A stretch of DNA of 29,572 bases from positions 1-29,572 of IMG/VR virus record IMGVR_UViG_3300017714_000103. One strand, written 5' to 3'. Source of the DNA: a virus. This document shows positions 15,629 to 21,985 of the stretch, one piece after another. The translations under genes and the position numbers were made by a program. Under the pieces are notes generated by a model that had not been told where the DNA came from, did no database searches, and was given only the letters and a program-made list of their open reading frames with translations. The stretch's first letter is position 1. Each line of letters begins with the position of its first letter.

Positions 15629-16380
15629 TCTTCTTTTCTTTCTATATCTTGTTCAATACAATGTTCGCCAAACTGTACCTCAAGTATATGGCAATATTCT
15701 TGTGTGTTGTTAATACCCTTGTGCCATACATTTTGATTTATCGTATAAGAACGATTTGTATCTACTGTTACTTTTTCGTCTCTGTTGTTATAGTTAGTCT
15801 GAATAACACAGGTACCTTTTAACACATACCAGTTTTCTGATCTATGTCTATGTCTTTGCATTGACAGACTCTTACCAGGCTCGATAACAAGTTCTTTAAC
15901 TTTATAACCTGGTTTGTTGTCAAGTACTCTATACCAACCCCAACTACGAACTGTTTTAGGATTTTTATATTCTTCTAAAATCCAACTACTTGAATTTATT
16001 TTGTCTGTACCACCTACCCCATATGCAAATTCTATTTTGTCACCATATGTAGCATACTCGGGTACGTTGCCATCAACCCTATCGCCGCCGTTAGCAAATA
16101 CATACTCACCTGTAGTAGTAGCCATTAGTTTGAATATTGCTCCACATGCTGTACCATCGCTGTCATCAAAACTTAATACGCTGTCAACACATTCAAGTTC
16201 GCTTATGATAGCAAGGCGTTCTGCAAATGGCATAAAGGGTTGACCTTTCTTTTCTGTCAACCACTCATCGCTGTTTAGTCCAACTACCAGTTTGTCACCA
16301 AGTTTCCTTGCCGCTTTAAAGTACGCTAAATGACCTGAGTGTAGTGGATCAAAGCCACCTGTAACTAATACATACTTCAT
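15625..16380 (-). CDS. nucleotidyltransferase-cupin fusion (sugar activation)
   Basis: 251 residues with two domains. Residues 1-145 form a cytidylyltransferase/RfaE-type domain: GGFDPLHSGH (8-17) with the HxGH motif, GLNSDEW (34-40) and a KINSSS motif near 127-132 in place of the usual KISTT-like motif. Residues 155-245 form a phosphomannose-isomerase-type cupin: KSLSMQRHRHRSENWYVL (170-187) and a later H220. The first half would activate a sugar or polyol phosphate; the second resembles the isomerase half of bifunctional GDP-mannose enzymes. First gene of the glycan operon, with no Shine-Dalgarno and a late-promoter-like octamer five bases before the ATG. Confidence 0.8.
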   Translation of the reverse strand: MKYVLVTGGFDPLHSGHLAYFKAARKLGDKLVVGLNSDEWLTEKKGQPFMPFAERLAIISELECVDSVLSFDDSDGTACGAIFKLMATTTGEYVFANGGDRVDGNVPEYATYGDKIEFAYGVGGTDKINSSSWILEEYKNPKTVRSWGWYRVLDNKPGYKVKELVIEPGKSLSMQRHRHRSENWYVLKGTCVIQTNYNNRDEKVTVDTNRSYTINQNVWHKGINNTQEYCHILEVQFGEHCIEQDIERKEE

Positions 16381-16385
16381 AGTTG

Positions 16386-16393
16386 TATTTAAT
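16386..16393 (-). promoter_or_regulatory. late-promoter-like octamer before the glycan operon
   Basis: The minus strand reads ATTAAATA, six of eight bases of the T4 late octamer TATAAATA with the TAAATA half intact. Five bases (CAACT) then separate it from the ATG at 16380, the same spacing as the perfect late promoter at 1191-1198. No ribosome site is present, as expected for a leaderless late message. Confidence 0.45.
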
Positions 16394-16404
16394 TTAGTGC
16401 CAGA
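16392..16404 (+). repeat. left copy of a 13-bp direct repeat
   Basis: ATTTAGTGCCAGA occurs here and again, same orientation, at 21475-21487. Both copies sit in short intergenic spaces next to late-promoter-like octamers, and they bracket a 5.1-kb set of accessory genes. It may be a shared regulatory element or a scar of module exchange. Confidence 0.5.
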
Positions 16405-16429
16405 TAACTTTGTTTAATCGTGGTTGCTC

Positions 16430-16437
16430 AATAAGTA
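16430..16437 (+). promoter_or_regulatory. weak late-promoter-like octamer of the plus-strand cassette
   Basis: AATAAGTA matches six of eight bases of the late octamer and is followed by five bases (ATTGC) and the ATG at 16443, the same geometry as at 1191 and 16386. There is no Shine-Dalgarno. The match is weak on its own; the spacing is what makes it notable. Confidence 0.3.
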
Positions 16438-16442
16438 ATTGC

Positions 16443-17036
16443 ATGGACACTTTAAATTTATTTGTAAACAGCATCAGTAGAGTTACATTTTCAAAGCACA
16501 AAGACGTCAAAAAATTATTTGATAGAATTGTTGAAGATTACCAAAAGCAAACCAATAATACAAATATACAACATATTAATACTTGGCAGAGCAAGGATAA
16601 CTTTCATACTAATAATGCGTTCAAACACATCAGCGAAAGTGAAGATGTTAAGACATTTGTTAAAGAGATTTCTGAGAAGTTTGAAGTTAAACAAGGACAA
16701 CACATTGCTATTACCAGAGCATACGTTCAAACAGTAATGCCGGGCGGGTGCCTAACTAAGACTAAAAAGACAGATAGTTTCTATTCAGGCATGTACTTTG
16801 TAACCAGTGATCCAAAAAGTGGTGGACTTGTAGTAGACAATCCTGTAAGCGAATACTACTTTAGTAAAATTCCAGTAGAGAATAAAAATGCATATAACAG
16901 TTGGCAAACATTCTTGCCAATGCCAGAAGGAGAAATGTATTTTATTCCAGGCTATCTTGACCTAAGTACAACTCCTAATATAAGCGAGAAGCCGTTAGAC
17001 ATTATTACTTTCGATCTCGAAATAATCAAAAAATGA
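16443..17036 (+). CDS. 2OG-oxygenase-fold protein lacking iron ligands (pseudoenzyme)
   Basis: 197 residues from the ATG at 16443; an in-frame TTG at 16410 is a poorer start. It follows the plan of the TIGR02466-type oxygenase at 6154-6789. AYVQTVMPGG leads to the core, TKKTDSFYSGMYFVTSDPKSGG (106-127) aligns with the HDHGDS...VYIQQPENGG block, and YFIPGYLDLSTTPN (166-179) aligns with FFPGWLSHKSQPN. All three iron-ligand positions are non-ligands (Lys/Thr in place of the HxH/D pair, Leu in place of the distal His), and the Arg pair is lost. Catalysis as a 2OG oxygenase is therefore unlikely; a binding or scaffold role is inferred. First gene of a three-gene plus-strand cassette. Confidence 0.62.
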   Translation: MDTLNLFVNSISRVTFSKHKDVKKLFDRIVEDYQKQTNNTNIQHINTWQSKDNFHTNNAFKHISESEDVKTFVKEISEKFEVKQGQHIAITRAYVQTVMPGGCLTKTKKTDSFYSGMYFVTSDPKSGGLVVDNPVSEYYFSKIPVENKNAYNSWQTFLPMPEGEMYFIPGYLDLSTTPNISEKPLDIITFDLEIIKK

Positions 17037-17458
17037 CCGACGAACAAGTATTAGAACTAATCAAGAACTCAAATCAAAATAAGTTCAGTAATGTTCTATT
17101 GCTACCGTTAGGAGATTCTACATTAGATACACATATAGAACAATGGTTATTGGAACGTGTAAACGTGGTTAAAATGCCTGTATATACCCCTGAATCATTA
17201 GAGTATGCTGTTGCTCGTGTAGACTATGCTTTGTGTACTGTAGACGCTTTAAAATGCGTCTTAGACGCCAGTATACCTATGTTTATCAACATACATACTA
17301 ATGAGATTGACATAGTAAATAAGGATAACAGATTTGTATTTGATCCGTTTAGAAATGAACCAAAAGTAGAAATTGATTATACAAGTGTGTTAGAATTAGC
17401 AACCAAATGTCTAAAAAATGATTTAGATAAACATTGGATACCATACTATGAAGTGTAG
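17033..17458 (+). CDS. unknown small alpha/beta protein
   Basis: 141 residues, ATG overlapping the previous stop (ATGA) and overlapping the next gene by 11 bases. The pattern is Rossmann-like: FSNVLLLPLGDSTLDTH, VNVVKMPVYTPESLEYAV, VDYALCTVDALKCVLDASIP and MFINIHTN, followed by a helical end. It could be a half-sized nucleotide-sugar or substrate-binding domain. No family recognised. Tight coupling with the radical SAM gene suggests it works with that enzyme. Confidence 0.6.
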   Translation: MTDEQVLELIKNSNQNKFSNVLLLPLGDSTLDTHIEQWLLERVNVVKMPVYTPESLEYAVARVDYALCTVDALKCVLDASIPMFINIHTNEIDIVNKDNRFVFDPFRNEPKVEIDYTSVLELATKCLKNDLDKHWIPYYEV

Positions 17459-18383
17459 TGCATTTTGGAACCATACTAATATACGAAGTGGCAATAGAGT
17501 CTATCCCTGTTGTCGATTCAAACGCTCTATTGATACATTTGATGGAGATGTTGATAACGTATTACACAGCGATGCATACAAGGACTTACGTGAGCAAAGT
17601 GCCAAAGGCGAGTTTATCAAAGGTTGTGAAAAGTGTTTCTATGAAGAAAAGATAGGACACAAAAGTTTACGTGAGGAGTTCAACGAGAAATACACAATGG
17701 ACAAAGTTGAACTAAAGTTTCTTGAAATTGGTTTTGATAACTTGTGTAATTTAACTTGTGATGGTTGTAATTCAGAATTCAGTACAAGTTGGATTGTAAA
17801 AGAAAAAGAAATTTATGGTGCACCGAAACACAAGTTGATGGAAATTGATGAGGTTACAAATGTACCAGAGGCACTTGAAAAGATATTGTTTCTTGGAGGC
17901 GAACCGTTAATTACTAACAGACATTTGAAACTGTTACGTCAAGTAAAAAACAAAAACAAAGTTGAAGTCATATACAATACTAACGGAACGTTTATACCCA
18001 ACGATGAAGTTGTTGAAGAACTACAGCATTATAAGAAAGTAACTTTTATATTAAGTATTGACGGTATAGGTGAACTTGGAGAACGTGTACGTAGCGGAAC
18101 TAAATGGCCTGATGTAGTTAAGTTTATTGACTGGGTGTACAATAACATGTACGTATTAGAATTTAATTCTGTACTACACAAAAACAATCACATGGGGCTA
18201 AAGGACTTACACGACTTCTGTACAAGATTCGAAGCACGTTGGTATATTAACGTGTTAACATATCCATTTGATTTAGACATTAAAGAACTTGATTTAAACG
18301 CAAAGAATCAAATTATTAATAATGCAAAAGAATTAAATTTACCTAATAAAGATTTTATTATTAATCATTTACAAAAGAATTAA
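17448..18383 (+). CDS. radical SAM protein with N-terminal twitch domain
   Basis: 311 residues. The N-terminus carries an auxiliary Fe-S ligand set (C3, C21/C22 in YPCCRFKR, C60 and C63 in GCEKC) placed before the radical SAM core, the layout of N-terminal twitch radical SAM proteins. The core has C100-x3-C104-x2-C107 (CNLTCDGC), ILFLGGEPL (146-154) for SAM binding, and VIYNTNGT and FILSIDG strands. It would generate a 5'-deoxyadenosyl radical; the auxiliary cluster suggests modification of a bound peptide or sugar. The end overlaps the convergent gene by 23 bases. Confidence 0.85.
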   Translation: MKCSAFWNHTNIRSGNRVYPCCRFKRSIDTFDGDVDNVLHSDAYKDLREQSAKGEFIKGCEKCFYEEKIGHKSLREEFNEKYTMDKVELKFLEIGFDNLCNLTCDGCNSEFSTSWIVKEKEIYGAPKHKLMEIDEVTNVPEALEKILFLGGEPLITNRHLKLLRQVKNKNKVEVIYNTNGTFIPNDEVVEELQHYKKVTFILSIDGIGELGERVRSGTKWPDVVKFIDWVYNNMYVLEFNSVLHKNNHMGLKDLHDFCTRFEARWYINVLTYPFDLDIKELDLNAKNQIINNAKELNLPNKDFIINHLQKN

Positions 18384-19515
18384 TCTTGTGTAGCAATTCA
18401 ACTGGTTGCTTTTCTTTAAACAATCGTAGATAATGTTCTCTGTTGTAATCAAGAACAGGAGTTAAACTATTATACAAGTCACGTACTTCGTGAATGTTTA
18501 ATTCATTTAATTTTTTAACTTGTTCCATTGCACTGTCTAATCTAAGAGATGCGTCTTTAATACTATCATAACGTTCGTCAATAATTTCATTAAACGTCAT
18601 AAAACCCATATCACGTAATAATTTAAGTGTATCTTTAAGACCAACAATAATAAACGGATGTTTGTATAAAAAACATTTTAGAACTTTTTCTGTAAATGCT
18701 TGTCTATCCTGATCGTAAAAATCACCTTCAGTAATAATACTAAAATAACTTTCACTGTAATATGTGTCTGCACTTGGTAAACTTCTTGACATTGATTTGT
18801 ATGTAACTTCATTTAAATCTAATTCAATAGGCAAGTTTTCTTTTAATGTTTGTACAACGCTATCTTGAAGTTGTACATTGTGTAAACTAACATCAAGGTA
18901 TTTTCTATGTTCTTGTTGTTGTAAATTTCCTTCGAGTACATGTTTGTAGTTGCCAAGTGGACAACTTAAAAATGTGTGATCTGCAATACCATTTTGTAAC
19001 AAATAGTTTGTAACTAATAGCCTATGCAACCGTTCTTGTCTGTTTAAACATAAAAACTTTTTCTTACGTAAATTACTATTGCCATTCCAGTCTTTGTTAA
19101 GATGATTACGTATGTCAATGCCGTCATACCTATCTAAGTGTACTTGTACATTAAAGTAAATTTTATTAGGTGTGTTTAACAACTTATTGTTTGTTAATAT
19201 TACCCAATCTATAATATACGGATTATCTAATACTGTTTGTTTTACTAATGCAAGAAATGCATCGTCTGTAAGTCCTTCGTATGAGTCATCTATAACAAGA
19301 AAGGTTGGTATTTTATACGTTTTAAAAAAGTTAGTAAATGTTTCAAATGTGTAATCATTGTCTCCTACATATTCAAAGAATACTACAAGTTTATCTTGGT
19401 CCTCGAGTACTTTATCATTATGTCCTTCAAAATCAATAATACCCTTGAAGTTCTCAATAAACGTACCGAGACTTCTGGAGTTACTGTCCATAGTAATTAA
19501 AGGTATTTTTTTCAT
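18361..19515 (-). CDS. putative glycosyltransferase-like protein
   Basis: 384 residues, ATGA overlap with the radical SAM gene upstream. The N-terminal half is an alpha/beta domain (LVVFFEYVGDND, PTFLVIDDSYEG, IDWVILTNNK). The second half opens with KKFLCLNRQERLHRLLVTNY and has SYFSIITEGDFY, TEKVLKCFLYKHPFIIVG and LLRDMGFMTFNEIIDERYD. That block order resembles exostosin/GT47- or fucosyltransferase-like proteins, where the conserved Glu before K-x-hydrophobic residues binds the donor. The family is not certain. Context with amidinotransferase and radical SAM enzyme suggests transfer of a modified sugar. Confidence 0.55.
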   Translation of the reverse strand: MKKIPLITMDSNSRSLGTFIENFKGIIDFEGHNDKVLEDQDKLVVFFEYVGDNDYTFETFTNFFKTYKIPTFLVIDDSYEGLTDDAFLALVKQTVLDNPYIIDWVILTNNKLLNTPNKIYFNVQVHLDRYDGIDIRNHLNKDWNGNSNLRKKKFLCLNRQERLHRLLVTNYLLQNGIADHTFLSCPLGNYKHVLEGNLQQQEHRKYLDVSLHNVQLQDSVVQTLKENLPIELDLNEVTYKSMSRSLPSADTYYSESYFSIITEGDFYDQDRQAFTEKVLKCFLYKHPFIIVGLKDTLKLLRDMGFMTFNEIIDERYDSIKDASLRLDSAMEQVKKLNELNIHEVRDLYNSLTPVLDYNREHYLRLFKEKQPVELLHKINSFVND

Positions 19516-20375
19516 ATCAATTTTACATTCTTAACCACTGCTTCGTCTTGTGGTTTTAGTTTTGGATTAGCAGGACACATTGCACAAATACTATGTGGCT
19601 TGAAAATATTTTTGACAAATTCTTCAAGTTCACTTTCTTGTACATCAATGTTAAGTCCTTGGTAATCTACATATGGTTTCCAATCAACATCATCAAGTTG
19701 TTGTGCTTTGCCTAAGTATGTACGTACCATACTAATAGGCGGACACTTGTATAACTGTCCTTTGTATATTATAGGATATATGTTTACACCACATGCTTTA
19801 TAACTTGCTTCAGGGTCTTTGTCAGTCCATGGTTTTAGTTTGCCGTTGATTGTTTGCCTATAATCATACCAGCCACCTACTGTAGGATCAGTAACTTCTA
19901 CTTCAACATCGTCTTGCTTGTGTGCAATATTACTAACCATACTCCAGTTGCCTTTGCTGTAAAAAGCATTCCATAAATTAGTTTCAATAAGTTCTCTAAC
20001 CTTAGGATTTTTATTATGTAAACTACAACTAATTTTTGCTCTGCCTATTTTCTTAAGGACCTTTAGTATATCCGGACGCTTGGGTAACAAGAATCCGTTA
20101 GTATAAACTTCAATGACTGCATGATCAAATATGCGTCTTGCTTCTTTTAGTATATCGTATATGCGTGGATGTAATAACGGTTCACCACCAATGATAGTAA
20201 CATGGTCCGGGTCAAGACGTTTGCCCCATGCTTCCATATTACTAACAATGTTATCAAATGATTCTACAAAAGGTAAGTTGTGATCAATGAACCTATCGCA
20301 ACCTGGACATGCCAGATCACAACTTGTCGTGATCATGTATTCAAGATTTGGTATATGATAACCGCGTTTACTCAA
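19512..20375 (-). CDS. radical SAM protein with C-terminal auxiliary cysteines
   Basis: 287 residues from a TTG start (20375) that overlaps the amidinotransferase stop and has GGAAAG five bases before it. The SAM cluster motif is C19-x3-C23-x2-C26 (CDLACPGC), with HVTIIGGEPLLHP (about 58-70) and VIEVYTNGFLLP. Late cysteines in YKACGVN, YKCPPIS and SICAMCPANP form a SPASM/twitch-like set for an additional cluster. Unlike the other radical SAM protein of the window, the extra cluster is at the C-terminus. The substrate is unknown; translational coupling links it to the amidinotransferase. Confidence 0.83.
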   Translation of the reverse strand: MSKRGYHIPNLEYMITTSCDLACPGCDRFIDHNLPFVESFDNIVSNMEAWGKRLDPDHVTIIGGEPLLHPRIYDILKEARRIFDHAVIEVYTNGFLLPKRPDILKVLKKIGRAKISCSLHNKNPKVRELIETNLWNAFYSKGNWSMVSNIAHKQDDVEVEVTDPTVGGWYDYRQTINGKLKPWTDKDPEASYKACGVNIYPIIYKGQLYKCPPISMVRTYLGKAQQLDDVDWKPYVDYQGLNIDVQESELEEFVKNIFKPHSICAMCPANPKLKPQDEAVVKNVKLI

Positions 20376-21429
20376 AGTAACTTTCCAATGTGCCTTTACG
20401 TTTCGTATCTAAAGTAACACAATGGAAACCACCACTCAATGTACGTGCTTGACGCATTGGTAATGCTATTGATTCAATTCCCCATTTATCTAATTCTTTA
20501 CGCAATGGTTCTTGATTCTCGTCACAAATTACAAGTTTCTCATTAACACTCATAAAGTTCAGACCAATATACTTACTGCATGGCGAAACGTTGTTCGGCA
20601 AGTTAGTACCAATATCATGTACCTTATCACCTGGGAAGAAAATCTTATCCCAGTCTTTAAAGATAGGTGGGTACCAGTCTTTGTTAATTCTATCTCCGTT
20701 AAACAACACAAGTCCAGGACGTAAAGGAATTACAGTACTGTCAAAATGTGAATAACTATAAAACTTTTCAGCAAGATGAATTTTATATCCTAATGGTTCT
20801 AATATAGTTTTTAACCATTGTCCACCAAGCAATGTACCTGAGTTACTAACTTGATATAATAAGTCTTTACCAAGACGCACAACATTAGGTGCATCAAATA
20901 CAATCTCATTATTTTTAAGAGTAGGAATACTTAGGTCTTCAAGTTGATAAATGTCATCAAGTAGTTTTGGGCGAGGCGCACTAATCCATTGTGAACCGCC
21001 AGCCATTGCTTCGTATAAAAATTCTCTGTATGCTGTAGTTTCGTATTGTCTTGCTCTCATTGCACCCGGACAATCAATAATAACATTGTTAAGTGGCAAT
21101 AATAAATCTCGTGGACAGTATGTGTACCAGCCTGTAGTTTTCCAATCTGGAGATCCAAATTCTACGCTGTGATCAATTGATTCAGGTCGTCTAACTTTAA
21201 CTCCAAGGTTAGTTAAAAGTTTAGCAAGACCGTCAAGATCTTCATTTGCTTCGTCAATTACCCACTTAGGACTTGGTCCTTCTAAGTCTTTGATGTGTTC
21301 GTATTTGCAATCTGCAAAGCCAAAACTATGTGTTGATTTATCTACTGTTGGTATTCTTGCGTGGTCTGCAATACCTACAAAACATTCTTCTAATGGATCC
21401 CAGTCGTTGTGACTGCTTACTACTGTCAT
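20368..21429 (-). CDS. amidinotransferase (AGAT/StrB1 family)
   Basis: 353 residues, full length for the family, with AAGGAG five bases before the ATG. CPRDLLLPLNNVIIDCPGAMRAR (105-127) matches the NPRD...GN.IIEAPMAWRSR block of arginine:glycine and inosamine-phosphate amidinotransferases. IVFDAPNVVRLGKDLL (176-191), SHFDSTVIPLRPGLVL (227-242; H228) and SGGFHCVTLD (332-341; C337) supply the catalytic Asp, His and Cys. The enzyme moves an amidino group from arginine to an amine, either glycine or an aminocyclitol/amino-sugar. Here it is coupled to a radical SAM protein and a glycosyltransferase-like protein, so a guanidinylated sugar is a reasonable but unproven product. Confidence 0.88.
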   Translation of the reverse strand: MTVVSSHNDWDPLEECFVGIADHARIPTVDKSTHSFGFADCKYEHIKDLEGPSPKWVIDEANEDLDGLAKLLTNLGVKVRRPESIDHSVEFGSPDWKTTGWYTYCPRDLLLPLNNVIIDCPGAMRARQYETTAYREFLYEAMAGGSQWISAPRPKLLDDIYQLEDLSIPTLKNNEIVFDAPNVVRLGKDLLYQVSNSGTLLGGQWLKTILEPLGYKIHLAEKFYSYSHFDSTVIPLRPGLVLFNGDRINKDWYPPIFKDWDKIFFPGDKVHDIGTNLPNNVSPCSKYIGLNFMSVNEKLVICDENQEPLRKELDKWGIESIALPMRQARTLSGGFHCVTLDTKRKGTLESYFE

Positions 21430-21453
21430 ATTAATCTCCTTGGTTAGTAGTCA

Positions 21454-21461
21454 TATTTAAA
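21454..21461 (-). promoter_or_regulatory. late-promoter-like octamer of the amidinotransferase operon
   Basis: The minus strand reads TTTAAATA, seven of eight bases of TATAAATA, 24 bases before the ATG at 21429. Unlike the others there is a normal AAGGAG ribosome site in the leader. The octamer is part of an ATTTAAAT palindrome, so its direction is less certain. Confidence 0.35.
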
Positions 21462-21474
21462 TGCCTAACCTAAG

Positions 21475-21487
21475 ATTTAGTGCCAGA
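21475..21487 (+). repeat. right copy of the 13-bp direct repeat
   Basis: ATTTAGTGCCAGA, identical to 16392-16404, located between the end of the PAAR gene and the octamer at 21454. The distance to the octamer is longer than in the left copy, so a fixed operator geometry is not conserved. Confidence 0.5.
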
Positions 21488-21498
21488 AGTGGTTTGGT

Positions 21499-21789
21499 TT
21501 ATCCGCCTGCGAAAACGTTAGGACTGCCAGCCGCTACACTTGTGCAACCTGATATAGCATCGCCGATTCTGCCTGTGCCTACGCTATTTGTGAATACTGT
21601 TGTTGATCCTACTGCTATTGGTGCAGAGTGTGATGGACAAGGTACACCCGGAAGTAAGTGCCCTGTGTTGTCGTCGCCCTGTCTTGAAACAGGAATGTTG
21701 TTAGCAAATACATTACCAGAGCCTACTGCCCGTGTCATTCCGCTACAGTGAGCAACGTCCGCATCACCTATTCTTGTTACTGCTGGCAT
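21499..21789 (-). CDS. PAAR-repeat tail spike-tip protein (gp5.4-like)
   Basis: 96 residues with the PAAR pattern: an opening MPAVTRIGDADVAHCSG, then SGNVFANNIPVSRQGD, GSTTVFTNSVGTGRIGD and GSPNVFAGG. The repeated G-[ST]-x-x-V-F-x-N and R-x-GD units fold into the small cone that caps gp5-type spikes of T4-like tails and type VI secretion. His and Cys residues near 14-15, 43-55 and 82 could hold the metal at the tip. GAGGGAG seven bases before the ATG. It lies among accessory enzymes, away from other visible tail genes. Confidence 0.88.
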   Translation of the reverse strand: MPAVTRIGDADVAHCSGMTRAVGSGNVFANNIPVSRQGDDNTGHLLPGVPCPSHSAPIAVGSTTVFTNSVGTGRIGDAISGCTSVAAGSPNVFAGG

Positions 21790-21985
21790 ATGATTTCTCC
21801 CTCTTTATTAATTCTTGTAACTTTGTGTTCCAAGATTCTATTTCCTTATGTTGTTCATCAGAGTGTGGTGGCTCTGGAACTTCTGGTGCAAACTTAATTA
21901 TATGATCAAACTCGTTTGGTATAGAATCAAACTCTGTGTATGTTTCTAATTTACCGTCTGTCTTAATTACAAATTCATTTGCCAT
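21764..21985 (-). CDS. small conserved phage protein upstream of the PAAR gene
   Basis: 73 residues, acidic and hydrophilic, with a Pro-rich middle (FAPEVPEPPHSDEQ) and a C-terminal helix (WNTKLQELIKREKSYASS). Overlaps the PLP enzyme gene by 11 bases and the PAAR gene by 26. Position suggests a tail assembly or PAAR partner; no motif supports this directly. Confidence 0.55.
   Translation of the reverse strand: MANEFVIKTDGKLETYTEFDSIPNEFDHIIKFAPEVPEPPHSDEQHKEIESWNTKLQELIKREKSYASSNKNR

Noticed and set aside
21461-21751. A plus-strand open frame of 96 codons across the PAAR gene.
   Set aside because: The antisense minus-strand frame has clear PAAR repeats and a strong ribosome site; the plus-strand translation is a shadow of the periodic codons.
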